Positions 12,135-21,352 of a DNA stretch of 64,000 nucleotides are shown here, in pieces; positions within the stretch are counted from its first letter, which is position 1, and each line of letters opens with the position of its first letter. This DNA comes from Marsupella aquatica (lineage: Eukaryota > Marchantiophyta): positions 26,846,001 to 26,910,000 of the forward strand of contig OZ316893.1 in NCBI GenBank assembly GCA_973895155.1. The letters are read 5' to 3'. The position numbers and the translations under genes were made by a program. A model generated the notes under the pieces. That model was not told the origin of the DNA and made no database searches. It saw only the letters and a list, made by a program, of their open reading frames with translations.

Positions 12135-13713
12135 ATGTATGGATGGATGCCTGGTGATTGTGGTTGCATTGTGTTATACGGGGTGACCATAGATGACATG
12201 TTTTTGTGGTCCAGTAGGATGGAACAGAGTGACACAGAGATGTGTGAGTATGAAAGGAAAGCTATGGAACAACGAGCATACGTGAAAGCCAAAATCGCAG
12301 AACTGGATCTGGAAAAGGATGTGGCTGAATTGTAAGGGAACGATTCTCAACTACACCCCTCCGCTGAGTTTGTGTGACATGAATAGTTCAATGTGGCACT
12401 AAAATTGTGACTGTATTCTCATATTGGAATGTCGCAGAGCCACAACATTTTCAAAGAAACAAAAGGAGTACGCAAGAAGGGTGACCAGCACTATCTCTGG
12501 GCCTGTGCGTCGGAGTGACAGGTTGAGCAAGAAGGTCGTACCTACAATGGCAGAATGTGGAGATGACATTGATGCTGCACAGGTGGGTGCAGACACTAGA
12601 CAAGAAGATGCAGATGATGAGTATTTTCCAGAGGAAATGGATGAGGATGGGGTTATGAAGATGAATACATTGCAGAGCAGCCCCAAAAGAAACATGTAAG
12701 TAGTTTTCCCAACAAGGTTTTGAGTTAAAAACTCTTGTTTAGAGGTTTCATATGTTCAGTACTACACATATGTACCTTGCTTAGTTCCTGACATTGTAGT
12801 TGGTGATGTGATGCAGCGTCCTGCCAGTTCTGTTTTGCCTTTGAAGCCTGTGCATGCACCATACCAGCAGGGGGGGCTGACCTCTGATCAAGGTTGTCCA
12901 TAGAGAATGTCCATAGAGAATAAGACAGGTGCTACAGAGAAGAAGTATGAGAACCTGGCAAATACTCGCTGTAATTTAGAGGCAACAAAGTTGCAGTCTG
13001 TACAAGCAACTTGTTTGACAGAGGGCAGTCAACCATGTTTGGATGAGGATGACATTGGCAAGGGAGTGGATGATATCAATGTTGGGGCAAATGAGGATAT
13101 CAGCAAGCATGACAATGATACCATTGAGCCAGATTCATGCTATGTAGATCTTGACTCCATTGCAGAGATAAATGATTTGCAGAATGTATCATTCTCAATG
13201 ACAGGTGTGCCTCTTGTTGAGATAAATCCAACCAAAGAGTTAGTTGGTATGACACTCCCAGGTGATGAACCTGCTACTGTGACAGTCCTAACAGAGGAAC
13301 CTACTGAGCCTAGCTTCACTACTGTGAAGAGAGGAAGCATGCGCACACGAAGCAAGTCTGCTGGTGGGAGCAGAGCCACGTCAAAGGTTTCATACAAACC
13401 TCCAAGAACAGTGCTGGCAGAAAGATCTAAGGTGGAAGTGGGGAAAGCACCTAATGCTGAGGGACAAAGTGGCTTGTTAGCTGTTGATGAGAGTGGAACA
13501 CGAGTAGGATTTGCCAGAGTGCAGGTTGGTTCCACAACGTTCCATGGCAAGAGGATTCCCCCAGGTTATTCAGTAGTGTTAGTCACATTACTAGTGAAAC
13601 CTAAAGCTGTCCTTCCCATTCCAAACACAAATGATGATCCTCCTCAAAAGACACTTGGAGATGCTGCAGGTTCTTTGGTATTATGGCCAAGCAAGTTCAT
13701 AGAGGATCCATAA
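12135..13713 (+). CDS. CACTA-1 accessory protein (TNPA-like, DUF8039-like C-terminus)
   Basis: At least three exons are suggested: a Glu/Lys-rich coiled-coil piece ending near 12332 at a GTAAGG donor, a basic piece at about 12424-12697 with RRSDRLSKK (a nuclear-localisation or DNA-binding patch) followed by an acidic run, and a long frame 12907-13713 of 268 codons. The C-terminus of the last, from about codon 200, has the pattern VLPIPN...KTLGDAAGSL and LWPSKFI, which matches the domain called DUF8039 in plant CACTA accessory proteins. Such proteins are thought to bind subterminal repeats together with TNPD. The exon joins before 12907 are uncertain, and 12835-12905 contains a G-run that may mark a shift. 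No internal stop is seen in the last exon. Confidence 0.6.
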
Positions 13714-14243
13714 CAATGTCATGCCATTATTTGTTTGTAGTGTGAGTCATGTTATGTAGATTTTAGATGTCAAGAAGCAGTACAAGAATCATGTCCTCTT
13801 GGAGATTCATAGTATCATGCATGTGCTTTCAGTTATCTCATCCTACAGTCATCAATTATGAGTTCCTGTTTTGTCTAAATTACATTGATCACATTGTAAA
13901 CTATTCCATTGGAATTCAAATGATCTTCATTTTTTAGCAAGATTGTGATTGTGTTTAATTCTTATGAATGTTTTATGTAGGATCTGCTTATATGATGCTT
14001 TGTTTCATGTGGATGTCATTCATGTTATGTTCATTTCTTGTATTCAATGTGTTATATTTCTAAAGTTAGAACATCAGGTTTCTATGTATTGTAATGTCGA
14101 GTGCTCTCTCTCCTTATGAACTGTCCCTCTGTGTTCATTAGTCATGGTTATAACTTGCATGTGAACCTTATTAGTTATAAACATGAGTATATAGAGTCCC
14201 AAATGGTTCTGTTGTGTAACGTGGGCCAGGGTCTCCATTGGTC
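13714..14243. other. AT-rich right arm of CACTA-1
   Basis: This is the probable 3' untranslated and intergenic sequence between the accessory gene and the subterminal repeats. I see no gene here. Confidence 0.5.
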
Positions 14244-14538
14244 TCTCCTGTGACACTAAATAGTCACACGCTAGTCGTTGTTGAATGCGGGTAAGTCATG
14301 TATGTGACTTACAATGTGACTCGCTGAAGTCATATTGCAGTCACGTCGAAACAAGGCTAGACTCCACAATAAAGTCACAGATCAGTCACAAATGGGTATC
14401 AAGCAAGTTGCAAAGCCCAGTATCAATAGTGACTTCCATTTTTTGGTCTCAACTTTTGCAACTCCAAGGGTCACAGCGTGGGTCAAGTCACGTTGAGTCA
14501 CAATGAAGTCACATGAGCCAAAATGAGTCATATATTGC
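14244..14538. promoter_or_regulatory. CACTA-1 right subterminal repeat array (AGTCAC / GTGACT)
   Basis: More than a dozen copies of AGTCAC, AGTCAT, GTGACT or their complements occur in both orientations within about 300 bp. Short, dense, two-orientation motifs next to the TIR are the known binding sites for the TNPA-type protein in En/Spm elements. The left arm has only a few copies (about 680-860), so the array is asymmetric. A TIR-like CACTA occurs again at 14252-14256, inside the array. Confidence 0.75.
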
Positions 14539-14568
14539 GGTCTCAGTTCACCTCGGATTCTTCTAGTG
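14539..14568. repeat. CACTA-1 right terminal inverted repeat
   Basis: It ends in CTTCTAGTG, the reverse complement of the left terminus, and is followed directly by the TCT duplication at 14569-14571. Confidence 0.85.
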
Positions 14569-15258
14569 TCTTTGAAGTATTAAAGCAAAACTATCAGGGT
14601 GTGAGGACTGATAAGTTGAAGGGTCTCCAGGAGTTTGAGCGCAAGACTGGAGAGAGTCTACATGAGGCATACACTCGTATGCGCAGATTGATCACTGTCA
14701 CCAAGGGAGTGACAAAGGCTCAGGCAATCCAATTTTGGTATGCAATTCTGGATAGAGAATTGCGATGCAGAGTGAGAGATGTCACTCTACTTAGGGATGC
14801 AGATCCCACATTGGCAGTTGTTTTTACACTTTCTGAGCGAATTGAGCTCAATATGGTGAATGAGAAGGTGGTGACTTTTAGATTTGCCAAGAAAGCACCA
14901 AAGGCTGCATCTATATCTACACCACAGCCTACTGCACGGAAGAGCCAAAGGGAGAAGCCTATTGCACAAGAGTCTACCAGTCAGAGACCTGTGCCTTCCT
15001 ATGCTGGACAACAGTCAGAATGTTGGACCTGTGGTGGGGATCATGCGCAGCGGTATTGCCCTGATCATAGAGAGTCAGGAGGGGCCTCAACACCTGATCA
15101 ACGGCAGTGTGATCATTGTGGAGCTCCTAGACAACACCAAGGATAGGTGTTTTTCACTCCATCCTAAGTTACGGAGAGGAGAACAACGCACACATGATCA
15201 GGGAAGAGGAGGTAGAGGTGGTGGTCGTGGCCGAGGTATGCCACATGTAGCGAGGTAG
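14569..15258 (+). pseudogene. gag C-terminal part with two zinc knuckles (Ty3/gypsy)
   Basis: From 14572 the frame encodes a capsid-type segment (ERKTGESLHEAYTRMRRLI), a Lys/Pro-rich linker, then CWTCGGDHAQRYC at about 15020, a CX2CX3HX4C-like nucleocapsid knuckle. A second knuckle starts CDHCG at about 15108. A single extra base near 15140 shifts the frame; after it the second knuckle is completed and followed by an Arg/Gly-rich RNA-binding tail (15180-15255). The frame then ends at TAG 15256-15258, where Gln fits, and continues in the same frame into the protease. The product would package element RNA in the cytoplasm. Confidence 0.85.
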
Positions 15259-16650
15259 GGAGGTGATATTGCTCCTGCTATGACCACAAATCCTAAGGAT
15301 ACTAAGATTGCTCAATTGGAGCAATAACTAGCTACTATGGCTAGTTCTCAGGTGAGACCTGCTTCTGGTGATGGGGCTTCTACATCCTATGGGGCTTCCA
15401 CATCTTATGGGGCTGATGGAGATCTTGCCACTATGGGATTCATGTGTGGCATTGCACACATTGATGCATCAACAACTTTGACGCGTGGGGCAGCAAAAGC
15501 TCTTGAGCCTTGAGGAGCAGTAGTGGAGCTAGATCCATAGAGGGGGGATGCACATTGGCAGACAAAGCTTCCTCATTCTTTTACATTGGCAGAGACAGTT
15601 CAGACTGCCTCTATGAACCCGGTTCAGACAAACCCTAGTGTGGGTCAGTTGGCAGAATCAGGTAGTGATGCAGCGGGGATGACAGGTACCTTGCTGGGGG
15701 CGGCTACTACCATAGTGCGCACCCCATTATTTTCAGCGACAGACATGCTGAACTTGGGAGTTGGTCCAGCTAATGTGTTTAGATTGGCAATCACATTATG
15801 CGAGGATACTCCAGTTTTGGCTTCTCGTGCAGAGGCAGCATGCAGTTCTAGAGCAGAAAAGTTGACACCGCCTACTACAACTAGTGAGACATGGCATGCA
15901 GCAATGGCAAAGTTGATGGATTTGCCAGCACGCCCTGCATTTGAGAGGACTAGGTTTAAACCTAGCGTTGTGTCATTGGATAATCGGAGTGGTATCTTCC
16001 GATTAGTTGGGCCTACTGGAGCCATATACCAGCTAGAGAGAGTGTTACTGGATACTGGTGCTCAGCCCTTGATGTTGGGTAAGTCTGCGGTACGAGGATT
16101 GGCATTGCGTCCAGACGATCTGGAGGAGTGTCCCTTTCCTATTTAGACTTCATTGGGGGGACTTACACCCACACAACACATCACCAGATGACCATTTGAA
16201 TTGAGGATTCAGGAGGGTCATGCCAAGGATAGCTCCCACATACAGGCGCAAGCTATTTTGACTAAGGCAGAGTCCTATGATGTGTTGGTGGGATGTACAG
16301 TGTTGTACCCCATGGGATTTATTCTTGATTTTTGGGATGAATCAGTGTCATATAAACCTGATTGGCAATCAGGAGATGCCAGATTGAGCAGATTGCCAGT
16401 ACAATTTAGTGGACCTGTGGGAGGCCCTAAACCTACACTATTGTCTTTGGCAGCCTTCAGTGGTGTGATCACTGATCCTGATGATTTGATGGAGGGTAAT
16501 GCACATGCAATAGATGTTCCATCAGTGGAGGAGTCACATGAGGAGTAGATGGTGCGAAGGAGCAATGTGGATTGGGATGATCCCAATCCAACTAGTGTTG
16601 TGCCACCAGTATGGGGTACTGCACTGGCCTTGCCATAGAGGGCAGCACAA
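15259..16650 (+). pseudogene. pol: linker and retropepsin-type protease
   Basis: A single frame runs through with stops at 15325 (TAA), 15511 (TGA), 15538 (TAG), 16144 (TAG), 16189 (TGA), 16546 (TAG) and 16636 (TAG), each placed where Gln or Arg would fit. The protease core is RVLLDTGAQPLMLG with its catalytic Asp codon at 16051-16053; the downstream flap region (PFPI, then SLGGLT) and a C-terminal IL-x-Y-D-V-L-V-G block (about 16255-16290) fit retroviral-type aspartic proteases. It would cut the polyprotein. The same frame leads straight into the methyltransferase. Confidence 0.85.
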
Positions 16651-17916
16651 TTGGTACATGATGCATGGCGTCATGCTTTTACACCACAATCAGGAGCAGA
16701 GCAGTCTCCTACAAGTGGGCCAGTGACTCTTTCACCATTGGATACCACTCCTATTGCATGGCAGTATCCACTAGAGGGTATTTGTTTGTTGGATCTATTT
16801 GGTGGGATTAGCATTGGATTGGCTGCTATTCTTCAGGCAGGAATTCCTATGCGTCGCTACTTGTATGTGGAGACAGATGAGACAACACGAAGAGTCTCAT
16901 TGCGCCATGTGGCTATGTTGGTGGACCATTATCCACAGTTGTTGCCAGTGGATGTTGTTCGTGGCTATCAGCATGCACTGCCTGCTGATATTTCACTGTT
17001 GGGGGCGGATCATTTGGATCGTGTTGGCCCTATTGATTTGGTGATTGTTGGTTGGCCATGTCAAGGCCAATCTAGAGCTAGAGTTGGACATGGACTTCAT
17101 GATCCACGCTTTGCATTGTTTTGGGAGATGTTACAGGTATTGCGTCATCTCCAGTTCCATCAAACACATTCCCCTGCCTACATTTTGGAGAATGTGCCAC
17201 TATTGGATGATGAGCGTCATCGACTTGTTGCTAATGTTCATCAGGTCAGATCTTGGATTGGACCTGCTGTGTTATTGGATGCTGCACGTGTGGGTTCTCA
17301 TGCACATCGTCCACGCTTGTGGTGGACTAATTTGTTACCTTGTGAAGTGTTGAAGCGAGCATTTGATAGCATTCCTTGCTCAACATCCTTGGTGGTGGAT
17401 GATATTTTGGATCCAGGGCGTTGTGCACAACATGTGATCCAGTCTGACAGACCTCCATTGGCAGTGGTCAATATAGTTGGTCGCCCGCGTTGTGCATTAC
17501 CCACTTTTGTGAGCCATTCTGCTTCACATGCATTTAGAGTAGGTGGGCCTGGACTTGTGTGGGATACAGCTCTACAGCAGTTAGTGGAGCCTATTGCTGA
17601 TGAAAGAGAGTGTGCTATGGGATTTTTGATAGGCACTACTGCAATTGCGTTGGTGTCAAAGAGTTCTCGCCGCCAGGTCCTTGGTCAAGCCATGGATTTG
17701 AATTGCTTGACTTGGATTATCAGCTTGGGAGTAGCTGAACAGTTGCGGATGTGCTCTGCTGGTGTTACTGATCGTCCATCAGTGAGCTTGCGGTTCACTG
17801 AGACAGTGATGACCACAGTTGGGGGCGAGCAGACAGTCCATGGACCTATGGCAGGATTGGCCAAGGCTGGACAGATTGTTGAGCAGGAAGGGACTGCTCA
17901 ATCTACTACTAAATAG
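16651..17916 (+). CDS. DNMT3-like C5-cytosine DNA methyltransferase embedded in pol
   Basis: This is a stop-free stretch of 421 codons in the same frame as the protease upstream and RT downstream. Counting from 16651, the motifs appear in the usual order: I, LDLFGGISIG (47-56), binding AdoMet; II-like ETD (74-76); IV, GWPCQGQS with catalytic Cys137 (codon 17059-17061); VI, ENV (180-182); VIII, AHRPRLWWTN (218-227); a variable target region (about 228-310); IX, RECAMGF (319-325); X, LGQAMD (344-349). All key residues are present. The motif VIII context and the LGQAMD tail resemble DNMT3 rather than MET1/CMT; the motif order is not the rearranged DRM order. The reaction would be AdoMet-dependent methylation of cytosine C5. 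Retrotransposon-borne C5 methyltransferases are known from dinoflagellates and charophyte algae. Flanking TAG codons at 16636 and 17914 sit where Gln fits, so the domain was part of the polyprotein. Confidence 0.93.
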   Translation: MVHDAWRHAFTPQSGAEQSPTSGPVTLSPLDTTPIAWQYPLEGICLLDLFGGISIGLAAILQAGIPMRRYLYVETDETTRRVSLRHVAMLVDHYPQLLPVDVVRGYQHALPADISLLGADHLDRVGPIDLVIVGWPCQGQSRARVGHGLHDPRFALFWEMLQVLRHLQFHQTHSPAYILENVPLLDDERHRLVANVHQVRSWIGPAVLLDAARVGSHAHRPRLWWTNLLPCEVLKRAFDSIPCSTSLVVDDILDPGRCAQHVIQSDRPPLAVVNIVGRPRCALPTFVSHSASHAFRVGGPGLVWDTALQQLVEPIADERECAMGFLIGTTAIALVSKSSRRQVLGQAMDLNCLTWIISLGVAEQLRMCSAGVTDRPSVSLRFTETVMTTVGGEQTVHGPMAGLAKAGQIVEQEGTAQSTTK

Positions 17917-19044
17917 CAATCATCGGCTATCTCTTCTACCCTACAAAAAGATATTAGGGATCTGGTGGAGAGTTGGGAGCCATAGATTGGTCCTAAGTTA
18001 ACAGGGGAGGAAAGACGTCGCATGCATCAATTCCTGAAGAGTTACTGGAATTGTTTTGCATTCAACATGAAGGATTTGGGGACATTGAAGGGCCTTGGTA
18101 TTCAGATTGAATTGGCTAGTGATGCGTCAATCTTTTGTAGACCATATCGTTATAGTGACATGGAGAGAGCTCTAATTCAGAGCAAAACTCAGGATTTGTT
18201 GGAGGCTAGTTTGGTGGAGATCTCATACGGGGAGTATGCATCTGCCATAGTGATGCCAGCCAAGAAGGATGTGCATGGTGATTACACAGATAGGCGAATG
18301 TGTGATGATTACCGACCTATTAATCGTCAGACAAAATCTGATTGATATGCCATGCCCACACCTGAGGAGATCTTTGATGCAGTGGGGCATGCAAAGGTTT
18401 TTAGTTCATTGGATCCGAGGGCAGGGTACCATCAGCTTCCAATTAGACATTCTGACAGGTCCAAGACAACATTCTGGGGAATTGATTCTTATGGCAAGGA
18501 TCGTTTGTATCAGTGGTTGTTCTTACCATTTGGGTTGAAGAATGCACCAGCTGAGTTTCAGAGAGTCATGGATCGAATCCTTGCAGGTTTGGATTTTGTC
18601 AGATGTTATATTGATGATATTTTGGTTTATTCTTCTACTGTGGAAGAACATCAACGACACTTGCAGATTGTGTTTGAGAGATTGAGGGAACATGGATTGA
18701 AGCTCCATCCCGGCAAGTGTAAGTTCTTCCAAGAATAGATTGAGTATTTGGGCCACACTATATACCCAGGGGGATTGGGTGTACAACAGACTAAAGTGGA
18801 GGCCATTACACAGATTCCTCGTCCTACTGATGTGAGTAGAGTTCGTGCATTCTTGGGATTGGCGAGCTACTATAGGAGGTATGTTAAAGGATTTAGCCAG
18901 CTTGCTAAACCTTTAACCATACTTACTAAATTGGATCAGGAATGGATTTGGGGTGATCATCAGGAGCATGCCTTTCAGGAGTTGAAAGAAAGATTGGCAT
19001 CATCCCCTATTTTGAGAAGACCCATTTCAGGGAGACCATTTTAG
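17917..19044 (+). pseudogene. pol: reverse transcriptase (Ty3/gypsy)
   Basis: It continues in the methyltransferase frame with stops at 17983 (TAG), 18343 (TGA), 18736 (TAG) and 19042 (TAG). Conserved RT blocks are clear: MCDDYRPIN (about 18298-18324), SSLDPRAGYHQLPI, LFLPFGLKNAPAEFQ, the catalytic YIDD at 18607-18618, GLKLHPGKCKF, and the connection-domain LGLASYYRRYV. It would copy element RNA to DNA. Stops at the R in front of 'YAMPTPEE' and at Q before 'IEYLGH' are one C-to-T step from the family consensus. Confidence 0.93.
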
Positions 19045-19520
19045 CTACACACTGATTTGAGTGGAGTAGGACTTGGCGTAGTGCTGACTCAGAAAGATGA
19101 TGTAGGACATGAGTTTGTTGCACGGCATATGCCAATAGATCAAACAATTCAGTAGAGGCTAAGTATAGCTCTTATGAGGGAGAGTGTTTGGCAGCAGTGT
19201 GGGCTGTGGCACACTTCCGCTGTTACTTGTTTGGTAATCCTTTCACTTTGATCACTGATCATCAGCCTCTCAAGTGGTTAATGGAGTCTGACAAGCTTAC
19301 TGGGAAGCTTGCAAGATGGGTGTTGTTGTTGTAGGAATATGATTTCCAGGTTGTACATAGACCTGGAAAAATGAACTTGGATGCGGATGGATTGAGCCGC
19401 AACCCATGTACCAGTCAGCAGGATGAGACCGGAGCCAGATGGCATGATGAGTCAGATAAGGAGATGGTGCCAGGATGGCATGCATCTGCCTTCCTTTGTT
19501 GGGTTCGAGCATGCAGTGGA
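19045..19520 (+). pseudogene. pol: RNase H
   Basis: It starts LHTDLSGVGLG (first catalytic Asp) and then shifts frame near 19125. In the second frame follow EGECLAAVWAV, ITDHQPLKWLM and the DADGLSR end motif, with TAG at 19332-19334 where Gln fits. It would degrade the RNA strand of the RNA-DNA hybrid. Confidence 0.85.
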
Positions 19521-20546
19521 TCTGTGGATTCTACTTCATTGGATGAAATAGATGATGAGTCTTCAGATGTGTATGTAACTTCTGGACAGCAAGATATTCA
19601 CAATGATGTGAGAGTGTTGGAATATTTGCGCAGTGGTTCTATTGTTGGTAGTGTTGATGCCAAGGAACGTGATAGGGTTCTACAGAGAGCCAAGAGGTTT
19701 CGATGGGAAGGAAACCATCTTTTGAGAGTACTACATGATGAAAAGGTATTGGTGGTACCAAAACCATCACAACGAGTACATTTGGTGCGACATGCGCACG
19801 AGGAGTTGGGTCACTTTGGTGTGAAGCGCACTTACAATTTGTTGCAGACACAGTATTGGTGGCGTGGTATGCACACTCATGTCCAGCAACTGATAGTTAA
19901 GTGTGGTATGTGATTGAGTGAGGGCATCATTTAATGTTCCCACTCCCCAGTTGCATCAATTGCCAATCATGGGTTTGGGGTACAGATTGAGTTTGGACTT
20001 TGCTGGTCCATTGCCTCTCACCCAACGACATAACCGTTATGTTTTGGTTATGGTGGAGCACTTCTCCAAGTGGATTGAACTAGTGGCATTGCCAGATAAA
20101 GCTAGTGGAGGAGTGGCTACCACATTTATGGATCGAGTACTCAGTCACTTTGGAGCACCAGCTGAGGTGTTGACTGATCAGGGCACGGAATTCCGTGGAG
20201 ATTTGAGGGTTTGTGTGAGCAAGCTCTGATTGACCATTGTACTACTTCTCGCAATCATCCTGAGGCAGATGGATTGGCAGAGAGAGTTGTACAAACTGTG
20301 AAGAGAGGATTGCGCAAGTATGGCTTGCAGGTTGGTCATTTGGGAGACTGGGATCTCCAACTACCTTGGTTAGCTATGGGCTACCGTTTCAGTCGATAAG
20401 CATCACTTGCATCCTTCTCACCCTATTTCTTGCTATATGGTAGAGAGCCGGATTTGCCAGCGGCTATTCGTGTGATGTTGCAACTATTGTGGATTTGGAT
20501 GATCCAGATATTTGGGTAAAGGTTTGTTCAGAGAGGGCACGCGTTT
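19521..20546 (+). pseudogene. pol: integrase zinc-binding and catalytic core
   Basis: The HHCC zinc domain includes HAHEELGHFGVKRTY (about 19790-19835) and the final Cys pair near 19900, where about two bases are missing. The catalytic core carries the DDE triad: Asp in LSLDFAGPL (about 19996), Asp in LTDQGTEF (about 20177) and Glu in DGLAERVVQ (about 20282). A one-base loss near 20205 and stops at 19915 (TGA) and 20397 (TAA) break it. It would insert the DNA copy into chromatin. Confidence 0.88.
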
Positions 20547-21032
20547 TTGAGAAAGTCATGCCCATGGCCTTTGACAACCTTGCTATTGCCCAGCATCGTG
20601 ATACTTTGCAGTATGCTACTATTCATGGAGGAGGTTATCGCACGAGGATTAGGAGATTCTCATCCTGGTGATTATGTTTATTTGCAGCAGACAACACCAA
20701 CAACGCTTGATGTGACCGCAGGGCGGACAATCTTGCGTGTGCGTGAAGTGTTGCCTTCTGGAGTCCTTATGTTGGAAGGGCGTGATGGTATGGTTTGGAA
20801 GGATCATGTGCGTAATTGTGCACCATGTCACCTTCCAAACATTGATGGCACTGTGGATCCAAGCTTGGCACATGTACGTGCTAGCTTGAAGTGTATGTTG
20901 TGTGGGTCTGCTCAGGAAGCAGCTACTATGTTGATTTGTGATAGGTGTTCTAGAGGATGGCACATATCGTGTTTGGCACCACCCTTGCACATGATTCCTA
21001 GCGGATCATGGTTTTGTCCTCAATGTTGGTGA
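20547..21032 (+). CDS. pol: integrase C-terminal domain fused to a PHD finger
   Basis: The frame is open from before 20640 to TGA at 21030-21032. The first part (HPGDYVYLQQ, ILRVREVLPSGV) fits the small beta-barrel integrase C-terminus. It is followed at about 20885-21029 by a canonical C4HC3 PHD finger: CMLC, ICDRC, GWHISCL and a final CPQC, including the Trp before the last Cys pair. PHD fingers read the N-terminal tail of histone H3. In chromoviruses a chromodomain sits at this place and steers integration, so a PHD here plausibly selects target chromatin; that is inference. No stop disrupts the PHD. Confidence 0.88.
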   Translation: MRKSCPWPLTTLLLPSIVILCSMLLFMEEVIARGLGDSHPGDYVYLQQTTPTTLDVTAGRTILRVREVLPSGVLMLEGRDGMVWKDHVRNCAPCHLPNIDGTVDPSLAHVRASLKCMLCGSAQEAATMLICDRCSRGWHISCLAPPLHMIPSGSWFCPQCW

Positions 21033-21209
21033 TGCCGACTAGTTATCATTTGTGTTCTTATGGAAGATATAGATTGCAGGTAGGTGATCGATGGGGCTCA
21101 CTTGCACTCGGCCTCCTGATCTTCGCACCTAAAAAGGTGTATATTAACCTTGTAGGACTCATGGCTAGCTAGAGTTAGGGGACCTCACTCCCAGCTAGGG
21201 GGGCGATTT
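21033..21209. other. Internal 3' end with polypurine tract
   Basis: This is the non-coding tail of the retroelement. A purine-rich run AGCTAGGGGGGCGA at 21193-21206 directly before the LTR is a good candidate polypurine tract for plus-strand priming. Confidence 0.65.
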
Positions 21210-21318
21210 TGGGTTTTGGGCATGTGTGGACATTGGTTCCATTTGTACTCCATTCTCTTATGTTTGTGTTAGTGGATTGTGAATATGTTTGGATATGTGT
21301 GACAAGCGATGTATGTTG
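21210..21318 (+). repeat. 3' LTR, left part, cut by CACTA-2
   Basis: It starts TGGGTTTTGGGCATG after the polypurine tract. The same sequence recurs at 31452 onward with few mismatches. It is interrupted after TTG at 21316-21318, the left target duplication of CACTA-2, and resumes at 31089. Confidence 0.75.
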
Positions 21319-21352
21319 CACTAGTACATTTTAGGGCCATTATCCGATAGCT
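21319..21352. repeat. CACTA-2 left terminal inverted repeat
   Basis: It pairs with the reverse complement of about 31056-31088: positions 2-14 are identical and a TCCGATA block recurs about 25 bp in. Confidence 0.85.

Larger units (their letters stand above)
642..14568 (+). mobile_element. CACTA-1: 13.9-kb CACTA (En/Spm) DNA transposon inserted in gag
   Basis: The left end reads CACTAGAAGAA and the right end is its reverse complement. Over the outer 30 bp the two ends match at 23 positions, including the first 11 and an inner CTGAGACC block. It is flanked by TCT on both sides and removing it plus one TCT restores the gag reading frame. Inside, all recognised genes are on the + strand: a multi-PHD protein, a BRCT protein, a TNPD (tnp2) transposase with three exons, and a DUF8039-like accessory protein. 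The right subterminal 300 bp is packed with AGTCAC/GTGACT motifs. The left 5 kb has no recognised gene. Confidence 0.92.

Noticed and set aside
16651-17916. The methyltransferase as an ordinary host gene next to a transposon
   Set aside because: It shares one reading frame with the protease before it and the RT after it, lacks introns, and has no own start or end signals.
15256-19334. TAG/TAA/TGA stops as sites repaired by U-to-C RNA editing, as in hornwort and fern organelles
   Set aside because: The pattern is the same (Gln and Arg codons), but these are nuclear transposons where such editing is not known; frameshifts in the same genes also point to decay.
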